DNA of 54,421 nt, taken from NCBI GenBank assembly GCA_947630625.1, contig CANRIL010000017.1, forward strand, positions 1 to 54,421, in the 5' to 3' direction. The notes under the pieces were generated by a model. The model worked only from the letters and a program-made list of their open reading frames with translations. It was not told the DNA's origin and ran no database searches. The position numbers and the translations under genes are program-made. Shown here piece by piece: positions 1 through 8,279 of the stretch. The DNA comes from an uncultured Clostridia bacterium (GTDB lineage Bacteria; Bacillota; Clostridia; Oscillospirales; CAG-272). Within the stretch, counting starts at the first letter, position 1. Each line of letters begins with the position of its first letter.

Positions 1-256
1 ACTTCATTCTACCAGAAGTGTGGGAACATGTCTATATTTTTGCCCTCATCTTTTTGCGAAATTTATTGTACCTTATCCAATATCCCGCTGCAATACGCTT
101 TTGCGTTTACCATGAAAGCACAAAACGGGCTACCCCTTTTCGGGTGCCCATTTTGTTTTTGCCTGTCCTTATTGCGACAGCCCCTTTTTAAATTGCGCGG
201 ATTTATTTGAAATTCGCTTCGCCGCCGTGCGCGTTTTATCGCGCGCGGCGGTAAAT
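1..256. other. Intergenic edge region, no gene seen
   Basis: No reading frame here has protein-like composition or a ribosome site. It holds two hairpins. One at 120-156 has a T-rich 3' flank. The other, 222-233 pairing with 240-251 (12 bp, one G-T), lies just beyond the stop of the leftward permease gene and may help end that operon, although it has no clean U tract on that strand. Confidence 0.6.
120..160. terminator. Hairpin terminator near the window edge
   Basis: The stem ACAAAACGGGC / GCCCATTTTGT is extended by ACCC/GGGT, with one mismatch, one bulge and a loop of about six bases. It is followed on the + strand by TTTTGTTTTT. It could end a rightward gene lying outside the window, and because the stem is bounded by A and T runs it could work in either direction. 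Confidence 0.6.
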
Positions 257-1552
257 TTATGATTTTCTGATCGCCTTGATGATCGCGGCGGGCGTCGGAG
301 GCGTACCGTAAAGCAGGACGCCGACGCGGTATATCTTCGCCGAGATATAGCCGATCAAAAAGACGGAGACGACGAGGATCGAAACGGATATCGCGATCTC
401 GTATGGCGGAACGGTGCTCATCGCGATCCTCGTGAACATCGCCATCGGAGACGTGAACGGGATATAGGAGCAGACGCGCATCATGAGCGAATCGACCTCG
501 CCGGTGGACATGCCAATGATGACGACGATGAATCCGACGACGAAGAGCATCACGACCGGCATCGAGGCTGTGTTCATTTCTTCAAGCTTTGAGACGGTGG
601 AGCCGACGGCGCCGAACAGGAACGCGAAAATCAGGAAACCCAGAAGGAAGAAGAGGAGCATATAGAGCAGCAGCGACAGCGGCATATCGAAAATCGAGCG
701 CATTATCATATTGTCTCCCCACCATTTTTCGGTGACGGTGAAGCAGATGAGCGCCGTGCCGAAGACGGCGGCAAGCTGCGTAAGCCCCGCGATACAGGCG
801 GCGAGCACTTTGCCGAACATCATCGAGAGCGGGTCTGTGCTCGTGACGAGCAGCTCCATCGCGCGCGAGCTCTTCTCCGTCGCGACCGACGACGCGACCA
901 TCTGACCGTATACGATTATGACGACGTAGAGCGCGTAAACCATTATATATGTGTATATGAGCGTCGCGACGAAGTTGCCGCTGCCGGAGGCGCCGAGAGT
1001 CACGGTGTTCTGCTCTATCGGAACGGACAGAATATCAATGGCGTCATCGGCGGAGATCCCCGCGCCGATCATGGCGCTCGTGATATAGACCGAACGCAGA
1101 AGCTCCGCCGCAAGGTCGGGGTTGCCGTCAAACATCGCGTCCGTCGTTGAATAGTATGTGAAGCTCGTCGGAGAATCGAGCACGAAGGCGCATTCGGCGT
1201 CGCCGTCTGTGACGCGTGTCTTTATTTCCTCGATGCCGTCATCGGCGGCGCTGACGTTGTAGTCGACGAATGCGGCGGTAAATGAGCCGATAACGGCGTC
1301 CTTCACGTCGTCTGGAGCCGAAACGAGCATGACGGCCAGCTCGTCGCGGTTCACGTCGCCTTCGATGTAGGAGCCGTCGTCGGGGATTTCCGCCTCGCCG
1401 TCGCCGAAAATGCCGGTGAAAAATTCGGCGGCGCACGGGAAGAAGAGCACGGCGGCGATGAGGACCATGAGCGCCACGGTCACGCCGACAAAAACCTTAT
1501 TTGTAAAATATCCGCGAAGTTCGAATTTGAGGACGGTGCGAAAACGTTTCAT
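257..1552 (-). CDS. ABC-2 type transporter permease (NatB/YhaP-like)
   Basis: Membrane subunit of an ABC transporter, expected to pair with the ATPase encoded just upstream. The 431 residues show one N-terminal membrane helix (about 17-37), a large acidic extracytoplasmic domain (about 45-195), then a block of five or six hydrophobic helices to about residue 420. That is the ABC-2 layout of NatB-like exporters. The start ATG has AAGGAAGG upstream, and the gene lies 18 bases after the ATPase stop, so the two are surely cotranscribed. The family exports ions, drugs or peptides; the substrate here cannot be read from the sequence. No truncation is seen. Confidence 0.85.
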   Translation of the reverse strand: MKRFRTVLKFELRGYFTNKVFVGVTVALMVLIAAVLFFPCAAEFFTGIFGDGEAEIPDDGSYIEGDVNRDELAVMLVSAPDDVKDAVIGSFTAAFVDYNVSAADDGIEEIKTRVTDGDAECAFVLDSPTSFTYYSTTDAMFDGNPDLAAELLRSVYITSAMIGAGISADDAIDILSVPIEQNTVTLGASGSGNFVATLIYTYIMVYALYVVIIVYGQMVASSVATEKSSRAMELLVTSTDPLSMMFGKVLAACIAGLTQLAAVFGTALICFTVTEKWWGDNMIMRSIFDMPLSLLLYMLLFFLLGFLIFAFLFGAVGSTVSKLEEMNTASMPVVMLFVVGFIVVIIGMSTGEVDSLMMRVCSYIPFTSPMAMFTRIAMSTVPPYEIAISVSILVVSVFLIGYISAKIYRVGVLLYGTPPTPAAIIKAIRKS

Positions 1553-1570
1553 TGCTGTGCCTTCCTTTCT

Positions 1571-2464
1571 TCAGGATGCGTATTCGACGAAAATGTCTCC
1601 GAGCGACGGCTCGGCGACCGCGATCTCGTCAATATCATAGTTTGATGTCAGCCGCGACATGACGGCGTTCTTCATATCCGGCGCGGCGAGCGTGAGGATC
1701 AGTCCGCCGTCCTCGACAGTATCGACTGATACGGAGCCCTCGCGGAGCAGGTCGGCGCGGATTTTTTCTGCCTCCTGCGAGCGGACTGTGAGCCGGTTTC
1801 TCGGGTATGAGCGCTTTATATCGTGCAGCTCCCCCGTCAGAACGACGCGGCCGCCGTGCAAAATCGCAATAGAATCGCAGAATTCCTCGATGTAGTTCAT
1901 CTGGTGGCTCGAAAAGAGCACGAGCTTGCCGCGAGAGATCACCTCACGGACGACATCCTTCAAGAGCCGCGCGTTGACGGGGTCAAGCCCCGAAAACGGC
2001 TCGTCGAGGATTACAATATCGGGGTCGTGGGTGAGCGCGGTGACGAGCTGGATCTTCTGCTGGTTGCCCTTCGAAAGCGTGTCGAGCCGCTTTGATTTAA
2101 ATTCTGTCATCCCGAGCCGGTCAAGCCAATAGTCGATCGAGCGGACAGCGTCCGCGCGGCGCATTCCGTTCAGTTCGGCAAAATAGACGAGCTGTTCCCC
2201 GATCTTCTTTTTCGGATAAAGCCCGCGTTCCTCGGGAAGGTAGCCGAATCCGACCTTTTTATAGTCGATCGGGGAGCCGTCGAGCAATATTGTTCCGCCG
2301 TCGGCGGGGAAGACGTTCATCAAAATTCGTATGGACGTTGTTTTTCCCGCGCCGTTTCGGCCGAGCAGACCGAACGCCCTTCCGCTCTCGGCGGAAAATG
2401 AAACGCCGTCGAGCACGAGCTTTTCACCAAAGCTCTTTTTTATCCCATTAAATTCGAGTTTCAT
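1571..2464 (-). CDS. ABC transporter ATP-binding protein (NatA/YhaQ-like)
   Basis: Nucleotide-binding subunit for the ABC-2 permease that follows it. Walker A GRNGAGKTT lies at about residues 35-43. The signature is the variant LSKGNQQK, Walker B is IVILDEPFSGLDP, and the switch histidine is in SSHQ. After the ATPase core comes a C-terminal extension of about 70 residues, as in NatA-like ATPases. At 297 residues it is full length for the group. It starts 18 bases after the small membrane protein gene and ends 18 bases before the permease, making the middle gene of a three-gene leftward operon. The family call is secure; the substrate is unknown. Confidence 0.9.
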   Translation of the reverse strand: MKLEFNGIKKSFGEKLVLDGVSFSAESGRAFGLLGRNGAGKTTSIRILMNVFPADGGTILLDGSPIDYKKVGFGYLPEERGLYPKKKIGEQLVYFAELNGMRRADAVRSIDYWLDRLGMTEFKSKRLDTLSKGNQQKIQLVTALTHDPDIVILDEPFSGLDPVNARLLKDVVREVISRGKLVLFSSHQMNYIEEFCDSIAILHGGRVVLTGELHDIKRSYPRNRLTVRSQEAEKIRADLLREGSVSVDTVEDGGLILTLAAPDMKNAVMSRLTSNYDIDEIAVAEPSLGDIFVEYAS

Positions 2465-2482
2465 ATAAGCCCCTTTTCAAAA

Positions 2483-2764
2483 TTATTTGCGTATGTAATA
2501 AATTGCCCTTTTGACCGCGAAAAACGCGAGCACCGCGCCGAGTGCGCCGACCGGGACCGCGAAATACCAGTACCCGGCGGCAAAAAGCATGACGGCTGCC
2601 GCCGCCATCAAGACGACCGCGGCGAGTGCGAACAGCGAAAATACGATAATCGCGGCAGCGCGCAGCGCAGGCGGGACAAATTTGTCGGAAGCGAGCGCGT
2701 CAGAGCCTTCGAACAATATGTCGAAAATAAGTTCAAACAAAATCTCGATTTTGACCGCCTCCAT
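2483..2764 (-). CDS. Small membrane protein leading the ABC-2 operon
   Basis: I do not recognise this 93-residue protein. The first 35 residues look amphipathic and acidic. Then come two adjacent hydrophobic helices rich in Ala, Val and Phe (about 36-60 and 62-85) and a basic tail. It is the first gene of the operon with the ABC ATPase and permease, so it may be an accessory or immunity-like subunit (inference). The start codon lies only six bases from the edge of a large palindrome, and no Shine-Dalgarno sequence can be seen. With the promoter placed as described separately, the 5' leader would be very short, so initiation may be close to leaderless. Confidence 0.65.
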   Translation of the reverse strand: MEAVKIEILFELIFDILFEGSDALASDKFVPPALRAAAIIVFSLFALAAVVLMAAAAVMLFAAGYWYFAVPVGALGAVLAFFAVKRAIYYIRK

Positions 2765-2770
2765 TGCTAT

Positions 2771-2814
2771 GTCTGTGATATCATTATGATATCACAGACG
2801 CGGCAGCTTGTCAA
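2771..2814 (-). promoter_or_regulatory. Promoter with a 29-bp palindromic operator
   Basis: Read leftward, TTGACA (2814-2809) and TATCAT (2791-2786) are separated by exactly 17 bases, a near-consensus sigma-A promoter for the small membrane protein/ABC operon. Over the -10 and start region lies a perfect palindrome, 2771-2799: arms GTCTGTGATATCA and TGATATCACAGAC around TTA. A dyad in this place is the expected site of a repressor. No MarR, GntR, PadR or TetR gene lies beside it, so the regulator is unknown. Confidence 0.75.
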
Positions 2815-2894
2815 TAGGTTATGGAAAAAAATAAAAAGAACCGTTTCGGATACGAAAACGGACGCGCGCGAACTGCACCGCGGTATATTTTATA

Positions 2895-2924
2895 TTGGAA
2901 ATGCACCGGCTTTTGTGGTATACT
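2895..2924 (+). promoter_or_regulatory. Promoter for the LytTR response regulator
   Basis: TTGGAA (2895-2900) and TATACT (2919-2924) are 18 bases apart. Transcription would start near 2931, about 34 bases before the ATG at 2965. This supports 2965 over the in-frame ATG at 2821, which lies upstream of the promoter. Confidence 0.6.
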
Positions 2925-2964
2925 CATACGTGTAAACTTATTTATAAGTGGGGCGGCTTTCAGA

Positions 2965-3663
2965 ATGGCGTACAATATCGCGATCGTCGACGACTCGGAG
3001 GCGGACAGGCGCTATATCGCGTCGCTGACTTCGCGCTGGGCGGAGGCTGCCGGGTGCGGCGTACATATAACGGAGTTTTCGTCCGCCGAGAGCTTTCTTG
3101 CGCACCTCGGCGATGTCTGCGGCTGCGACATCCTGCTTTTGGACATCGAAATGGGCGGGATGGACGGAGTCGAGCTGGCGAAACGGCTGCGCCGACAGAG
3201 CGACACCGTTGAGATCGTCTTTATCACGGGATATTCCGACTACATAGCCGAAGGGTACGAGGTCGCGGCGCTCCACTATCTTTTAAAGCCTGTGAACGGG
3301 GAAAAGCTTTGTTCCGTTCTCGACCGCGCCGCCGAAAAGATAAGGAAAAACGAACGCGTCCTCACGTTTGAGACGGGCGGGGAGACGGTGCGCGTCCCGA
3401 TATATAAAATTCGCTACGCTGAGGTGTTCGGCAATTATGTCACGGTACACGCCGACGCCCCCGTAACCGTCAAGATGACGCTCGGCGAGCTTCTGCGCGA
3501 GCTTGACGACCGCTTTTACCGCGTCAGCCGCTCCGCGGTCGTGAACATCACGGAGATAAGCCGCGTCACAAAGAGCGAGATAAGACTTTACGACGGCTCC
3601 GCCATCCCTCTCCCGCGCGGCGCTTACGAAGGCGTGAACAGGGCGATAATCAACATGAAGTAA
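2965..3663 (+). CDS. LytTR-family response regulator
   Basis: DNA-binding response regulator of the AgrA/ComE/LytR type. Residues 1-120 form a receiver domain: acidic pair D9-D10, phosphoacceptor D60 in LLLDIEMGGMDG, the FITGYS switch threonine and the conserved Lys in LLKPV. Residues about 130-230 form a LytTR domain, recognisable by VFGNYVTVH and by FYRVSRSAVVNI. The length of 232 residues is typical. I chose ATG 2965 because it follows the likely promoter and begins right at the receiver fold. The kinase gene follows 11 bases after the stop. A pair of direct repeats in front of the downstream ABC exporter genes has LytTR-site geometry and is the probable target. Confidence 0.92.
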   Translation: MAYNIAIVDDSEADRRYIASLTSRWAEAAGCGVHITEFSSAESFLAHLGDVCGCDILLLDIEMGGMDGVELAKRLRRQSDTVEIVFITGYSDYIAEGYEVAALHYLLKPVNGEKLCSVLDRAAEKIRKNERVLTFETGGETVRVPIYKIRYAEVFGNYVTVHADAPVTVKMTLGELLRELDDRFYRVSRSAVVNITEISRVTKSEIRLYDGSAIPLPRGAYEGVNRAIINMK

Positions 3664-3674
3664 GAGGACGAAAT

Positions 3675-4337
3675 ATGAGCTTTTTCTCAAAGAGGATAGA
3701 CAAAAGGATCGCGGCATATCAGCGCGAGCTTATTGAGACTCACTACCGCGAGGTCGACAACATGTACCGGCAGATACGGGGCTGGCGGCACGATTACCGC
3801 AACCATATCGGCGTTATGAAGGCTTACGCCGCCTCCGGCGACCTCGACGCGATCAAGCGATATTTAGACCTTCTCGACCATGACCTGACGACGGTCGATA
3901 CCGTCATAAAAACGGGCAATCCGATGACGGACGCGATACTTAATTCAAAAATCTCGCTCGCGAAGTCGAAGCACATAAACGTCATCGCCGACGCTCACAT
4001 CCCCGTCATGCTGAAATCGTCCGAGATCGACCTCTGCTGCATAATCGGCAATCTGTTCGACAACGCGATCGAGGCGAGCATGAAGCTGCCGGAGGAGAAG
4101 CGCGTCATCCGCGTCTATATGGACATGAAGGGTACCCAGCTCTATATCTCGTTCACAAACCTGACGGCGGAGGGGAAGCTCAAAAAGGAAAACGGACGCT
4201 TCCGTTCCACAAAGGGAGAGGGTCACGGCTTCGGCCTCGTCAGAATAGACGATATCGTCTCCCGCCTCGACGGCTACCTCAGCCGCAACAGCGAGGACGG
4301 TGCGTTCACGACGGAGATTTTATTGCCGCAGGTGTAG
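3675..4337 (+). CDS. GHKL sensor kinase lacking a membrane domain
   Basis: Histidine kinase of the AgrC/CitA-like GHKL type. A short coiled segment leads to the phosphoacceptor box HDYRNH (H39). An N box, GNLFDNAIEA, lies near residue 127, and a glycine box, GHGFGL, near residue 183. At 220 residues it is about half the usual length, because the multi-helix sensor domain of AgrC-like kinases is absent; no hydrophobic helix is present. It must therefore be cytosolic, or be held by a partner such as the ABC exporters encoded next (inference). SD AGAGGA precedes ATG. It is cotranscribed with the LytTR regulator, and together they form a two-component pair. Confidence 0.88.
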   Translation: MSFFSKRIDKRIAAYQRELIETHYREVDNMYRQIRGWRHDYRNHIGVMKAYAASGDLDAIKRYLDLLDHDLTTVDTVIKTGNPMTDAILNSKISLAKSKHINVIADAHIPVMLKSSEIDLCCIIGNLFDNAIEASMKLPEEKRVIRVYMDMKGTQLYISFTNLTAEGKLKKENGRFRSTKGEGHGFGLVRIDDIVSRLDGYLSRNSEDGAFTTEILLPQV

Positions 4338-4354
4338 GATTTGTGGGGCTGTTG

Positions 4355-4391
4355 GCGAGGGGGTGCCTTTTGGAAAAAGGCACCCCCTCGC
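4355..4391 (+). terminator. Long hairpin ending the regulator-kinase operon
   Basis: A 17-bp perfect stem, GCGAGGGGGTGCCTTTT with its complement, closes on a three-base loop (4372-4374). A T-rich stretch begins only about 15 bases further on, so it is not a textbook terminator. It separates the kinase gene from the next promoter. From memory, similar sequence recurs between genes in related Clostridia, so it may be a dispersed intergenic repeat. Confidence 0.55.
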
Positions 4392-4424
4392 GCTCCCCCT
4401 TCAAAACTTTTTATTACCTATTTT

Positions 4425-4493
4425 GCAGTTCGTCACCGGGAAAAGGCAATTCGTCACCGAAATTCGCCGCGGGACGATTTTTTGTGATATGAT
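4425..4493 (+). promoter_or_regulatory. Likely LytTR-activated promoter with two direct repeats
   Basis: CAGTTCGTCACCG (4426-4438) and CAATTCGTCACCG (4447-4459) differ at one base and start exactly 21 bases apart. That is the 9-bp repeat plus 12-bp spacer of LytTR operators. A good -10, TATGAT (4488-4493), follows, but the position 17 bases upstream (4465-4470, CGCCGC) is no -35 box. That is the usual form of an activator-dependent promoter. Transcription would start near 4500, just before the exporter gene. Confidence 0.7.
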
Positions 4494-4514
4494 TTGGGGC
4501 AGAAAGGACGGTGG

Positions 4515-6371
4515 GTGTTTTTGACTAACGAAAAAACCGTAAAGGAAAAGAAACCGAAGCCTAAATATAATATGTGGCAGAATTCGCTCTACATGATGAG
4601 GGCGGCGTGGACATCGGGGGAGCGCGGCGTCATCATCCTGTGCGCCGTGACCGCGCTTCTGTCGGACGCGTCTAATCTTGTCAACCTATATATTTCCCCG
4701 GCGATACTGTCCGCGGTCGAAAGGCATGTCCCCCTGTCAGAACTGATCATGACGATACTCGGCTTCACGCTCGCCGTTATGGCGCTCTCGGCGCTGTCAG
4801 CGTATGTGAACGAAAACGTCCTCTTCGGACGGATTACGGTCAGAACGGAGATAATGACGCGCCTGAACAGAAAGGCGGCGACGACCTCGTACCCGAACAT
4901 CGACGACGATGGCTTCAAAAAGCTGCTTGAGAAGTCGAGCGAATGTGTGGAGAACAACAGAGAGGCGACCGAGGCGATATGGGGAATTCTGACCTCGCTT
5001 TTGACAAACTTCGTCGGATTCATCATCTACGTCAGCCTGCTCTCGACCGTCGAGCCGGTTCTGATCGTCGTCATACTTTTGACGACGGTGAGCGGCTACT
5101 TCATCTCAAAATATTTGAACGGCTACGGGTACCGCCACCGCGATGAGGAGGCAGAGTACGAGCGGCACATGAGCTACGTTTCAAACCGCGGGAATGATCT
5201 CCCCGCGGCGAAGGAGATCCGCATATTCGGGCTGCGCCCGTGGCTCTCCGAGCTTTACCGAAAGGCGGAGGACGCGTATACATCGTTTCACAGGCGCGCC
5301 GAGGGCGTCTATATCTGGGCGAAGATCGCCGACCTGCTGCTTACGTTCCTGCGCAGCGGCGCCGCGTATGCGTATCTGATCGCGCTCGTGCTTTCGGGCG
5401 GGCTCGGAGTCTCGGAATTTCTGCTCTATTTCACCGCCGTCAGCGGATTTACGGAGTGGGTCTCCGGCATCCTCGGCAATATCGGCACGCTTCACAAGCA
5501 GTCGCTCGACATCTGCACGGTGCGGGAATGTCTCGAATACCCGGAGCCGTTCAGGTTCGACGGAGGCGAGCATATAGCGCCCGATTCTGGACGAAAGTAC
5601 GAGATAAGGCTTGAAAATGTCTCCTACCGCTATCCGGGAGCGGACGCCGACACGCTCAGAAACATTGACCTGACGCTCCGCCCGGGCGAAAAATTAGCCG
5701 TCGTCGGGCTGAACGGCGCTGGCAAAACGACGCTCGTCAAGCTGATATGCGGCTTTCTCGACCCGACGGAGGGGCGCGTCACGCTTGACGGGCGCGACAT
5801 CCGCGAATTTGACCGTGCCGAATATTATACGATGTTCTCCGCCGTGTTCCAGAACTTCGTGGTGCTTGCCTCGACCGTCGCGGCGAACATCGCGGGCAGC
5901 GAGGACGACATTGATATAGACCGCGTCCGCGACTGCGCCGAACGTGCGGGGCTGAAAAAGAAGATCGAGTCTCTGCCGGACGGGTATGACACGTATCTGA
6001 ACCGCGAGGTATACGAGGACGCGGCAATGCTTTCCGGAGGGGAGACGCAGCGGTTGATGCTGGCGCGCGCTCTCTACAAAAACGCGCCGTTCGTCGTGCT
6101 CGACGAGCCGACGGCGGCTCTTGACCCGCTCGCGGAGTCCGACATGTATCACAAATATAACGAGATGACGGCGGGCAAGTCGTCGGTCTATATCTCCCAC
6201 CGCTTGGCGTCGACGCGGTTCTGCGACCGCATCATACTAATCGAGGGCGGGAAGATCGCCGAGGAAGGCACGCACGACGAGCTTTTGACGCTTTCCGGCA
6301 GGTACGCGGAGCTTTTCGAGGTCCAGAGCAGATATTACAGAGAGGACGGCGGAGAAAATGAAGAAAAATAA
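4515..6371 (+). CDS. ABC exporter half-transporter, first of a pair
   Basis: Fused membrane and ATPase protein of the ABCB-like exporter class, 618 residues from GTG 4515. Six hydrophobic helices occupy the first 330 residues. The ATPase domain follows: Walker A GLNGAGKTT near residue 397, signature LSGGETQ near 505, Walker B FVVLDEPTAALDP near 525, and SHR for the H loop. All catalytic residues are intact. I chose GTG 4515 because AGAAAGGA lies six bases upstream; TTG 4494 would start inside or before the probable transcription start. The gene overlaps the next by 14 bases, so the two half-transporters probably form a heterodimer. Such pairs often export peptides; none is evident here. Confidence 0.88.
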   Translation: MFLTNEKTVKEKKPKPKYNMWQNSLYMMRAAWTSGERGVIILCAVTALLSDASNLVNLYISPAILSAVERHVPLSELIMTILGFTLAVMALSALSAYVNENVLFGRITVRTEIMTRLNRKAATTSYPNIDDDGFKKLLEKSSECVENNREATEAIWGILTSLLTNFVGFIIYVSLLSTVEPVLIVVILLTTVSGYFISKYLNGYGYRHRDEEAEYERHMSYVSNRGNDLPAAKEIRIFGLRPWLSELYRKAEDAYTSFHRRAEGVYIWAKIADLLLTFLRSGAAYAYLIALVLSGGLGVSEFLLYFTAVSGFTEWVSGILGNIGTLHKQSLDICTVRECLEYPEPFRFDGGEHIAPDSGRKYEIRLENVSYRYPGADADTLRNIDLTLRPGEKLAVVGLNGAGKTTLVKLICGFLDPTEGRVTLDGRDIREFDRAEYYTMFSAVFQNFVVLASTVAANIAGSEDDIDIDRVRDCAERAGLKKKIESLPDGYDTYLNREVYEDAAMLSGGETQRLMLARALYKNAPFVVLDEPTAALDPLAESDMYHKYNEMTAGKSSVYISHRLASTRFCDRIILIEGGKIAEEGTHDELLTLSGRYAELFEVQSRYYREDGGENEEK

Positions 6372-8250
6372 AAAAGGCAGCGATAACGAGCTTATGTCGT
6401 GGCGCGACGCGGCAAAAATCAACATCCGCGCGCTTAAGCTTTGGTGGCGCCGCATGCCTCAGCTCATGACATCATTTCTCGTCCTTTTCGTGTGGGATGC
6501 GCTCACGCCATATGTCGGGATATATCTCTCGGCGCTCGTAATAGACGAGCTTGCGGGGGCGCGCGACCGGCACCGGCTCTTCTTCCTTGTCGTGCTGACG
6601 CTTATATCCGCCGCCGTGATATCTCTTGTTTCGGCGATCCTCCGCAAGTGGGCAAACACGTATGAGGCGGGGCTGTGGTATAAGTTCAACAACATCTTTT
6701 CCGAAAAGCTCCTGTCCATGGATTATGTCGACCGTGACAAAACGGAAACTGCGGCGCTGCTCTCGACCATCAAGCAGAATATAAACGGCGGAGGCTGGGG
6801 ACTCATCCGTGTTCCGAGCAACATTTTGTCGCTCGTATCATCTGTTTTGACGCTCTTCGGCGGCGTCGCGCTGACGGTCACGCTTTTCACGAGCAAGGTG
6901 CCCGACGGAGCGGGCGCGCTGAAGTCGCTCGGCAGCCCTCTTTTCGCGCTCCTCATTGCCGTCGTTATGGTCGCGATAACGGTCATATCTCCCATGCTCT
7001 CGAACAAGGCGGGCAGCTACTGGGCAAAAAACGCGGACGCTCACAGAGCGGGAAACCGATTTTTCGGGTTCTTCGGCTTTCTCGGTTTCCATCCCGAATA
7101 CGCGATGGATGTTAGAATGTATAGGTTTGACAAGGTCTGCGAAAAATACAACTCAAAAAAGGACGGTGTGTTTTCTTCGCACGGCATATTCGCGCACTAC
7201 GCGCGCGGACCGATAGGGCTTTACCGCGCTGCGTCTTCGGCTGTATCCGTCATTTTCACCGGCGTCGTCTACGCGTTCGTCTGCCTCAAGGCGTGGGCTG
7301 GCGCGTTCGGCCTCGGCGCGGTCACGCAGTATGTCGCATCCGTCACGCGGCTGTCGGGCAGCGTCGACGGCATCATCTCAACGCTCGGCGACATGCGGAA
7401 CAACGCGCCTTTCCTTGAGTTGACGTTACGGTTCCTCGATATACCGAACAACATGTATCAGGGCTCGCTGACGGTAGAGAAGCGCCGCGACCGCAAATAC
7501 GAGGTCGAGTTCCGCGACGTAAGCTTCCGCTATCCCGGCAGCGAAAATTACGCGCTGCGCCACGTCAACATGAAGTTTGAGATCGGCCGCCGCCTCGCCG
7601 TCGTCGGCGAGAACGGGTCCGGCAAGACGACGTTCATCAAGCTGCTCTGTCGCCTCTACGACCCGACCGAGGGCGAAATTCTGCTCAACGGCATCGACAT
7701 CCGCAAGTACAGGTACGACGAATATATGTCTATATTCTCCGTCGTGTTTCAGGATTTCCGCCTGTTCGCGCTCCCGCTCGGTGAAAACGTCGCCGCGCGT
7801 GCCGATTATGACGAATCCCTTGCGCGCGACTGCCTTGAAAAAGCCGGATTCGGCGAGCGCCTCCGCGAGCTTCCCGACGGGCTCGGAACGTATCTATATA
7901 AGGACTACGACAAGAACGGCGTCAGCGTTTCGGGCGGCGAGGCGCAGAAGATCGCGATCGCCCGCGCGCTTTACAAGAACGCGCCGTTTATAATCCTCGA
8001 CGAGCCGACGGCGGCGCTCGACCCGATGGCGGAGGCGGAGATATATTCGAAGTTCAACGACATCGCCGGAGACAAGACCGCGATCTACATCAGTCACCGT
8101 CTGTCGTCGTGCAAGTTCTGTGACGAGATCGCAGTCTTTTGCGAGGGTTCGGTGATACAGCAGGGCACGCACGAGGCGCTGCTCGATGACGAGGACGGCA
8201 AGTACCGCGAGCTGTGGCTCGCGCAGGCGCAGTATTATACGGAAGCATGA
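6358..8250 (+). CDS. ABC exporter half-transporter, second of a pair
   Basis: A 630-residue ABCB-like protein. The N-terminal half has six membrane helices (about residues 35-345). The C-terminal ATPase has Walker A GENGSGKTT near residue 417, signature VSGGEAQ near 523, Walker B FIILDEPTAALDP near 544, and H loop SHR. Both members of the pair have complete consensus sites, unlike many heterodimeric exporters in which one site is degenerate. The ATG lies inside the end of the previous gene, showing translational coupling. The same LytTR-like promoter should drive both. Substrate unknown; efflux of a peptide or antimicrobial sensed by the two-component system is an inference. Confidence 0.88.
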   Translation: MKKNKKGSDNELMSWRDAAKINIRALKLWWRRMPQLMTSFLVLFVWDALTPYVGIYLSALVIDELAGARDRHRLFFLVVLTLISAAVISLVSAILRKWANTYEAGLWYKFNNIFSEKLLSMDYVDRDKTETAALLSTIKQNINGGGWGLIRVPSNILSLVSSVLTLFGGVALTVTLFTSKVPDGAGALKSLGSPLFALLIAVVMVAITVISPMLSNKAGSYWAKNADAHRAGNRFFGFFGFLGFHPEYAMDVRMYRFDKVCEKYNSKKDGVFSSHGIFAHYARGPIGLYRAASSAVSVIFTGVVYAFVCLKAWAGAFGLGAVTQYVASVTRLSGSVDGIISTLGDMRNNAPFLELTLRFLDIPNNMYQGSLTVEKRRDRKYEVEFRDVSFRYPGSENYALRHVNMKFEIGRRLAVVGENGSGKTTFIKLLCRLYDPTEGEILLNGIDIRKYRYDEYMSIFSVVFQDFRLFALPLGENVAARADYDESLARDCLEKAGFGERLRELPDGLGTYLYKDYDKNGVSVSGGEAQKIAIARALYKNAPFIILDEPTAALDPMAEAEIYSKFNDIAGDKTAIYISHRLSSCKFCDEIAVFCEGSVIQQGTHEALLDDEDGKYRELWLAQAQYYTEA

Positions 8251-8279
8251 GGATGGGGATTCCCGCCGCCGGCATTTTT

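Noticed and set aside
28-210. 60-residue frame at the left edge
   Set aside because: It spans a perfect hairpin with a T tract, has no ribosome site and shows no protein-like pattern.
2866-2880. A single CAGTTCG-like site on the opposite strand upstream of the regulator
   Set aside because: No partner copy lies 21 bases away, so it does not have LytTR operator geometry.
2821-2964. Extended N-terminus of the LytTR regulator starting at ATG 2821
   Set aside because: The probable promoter (2895-2924) lies downstream of that ATG, and the receiver fold begins at 2965.
4338-4514. A pheromone or lanthipeptide precursor between the kinase and exporter genes
   Set aside because: I searched both strands here and at 8250-8500 for a short frame with a ribosome site and a leader/Cys-rich core and saw none.
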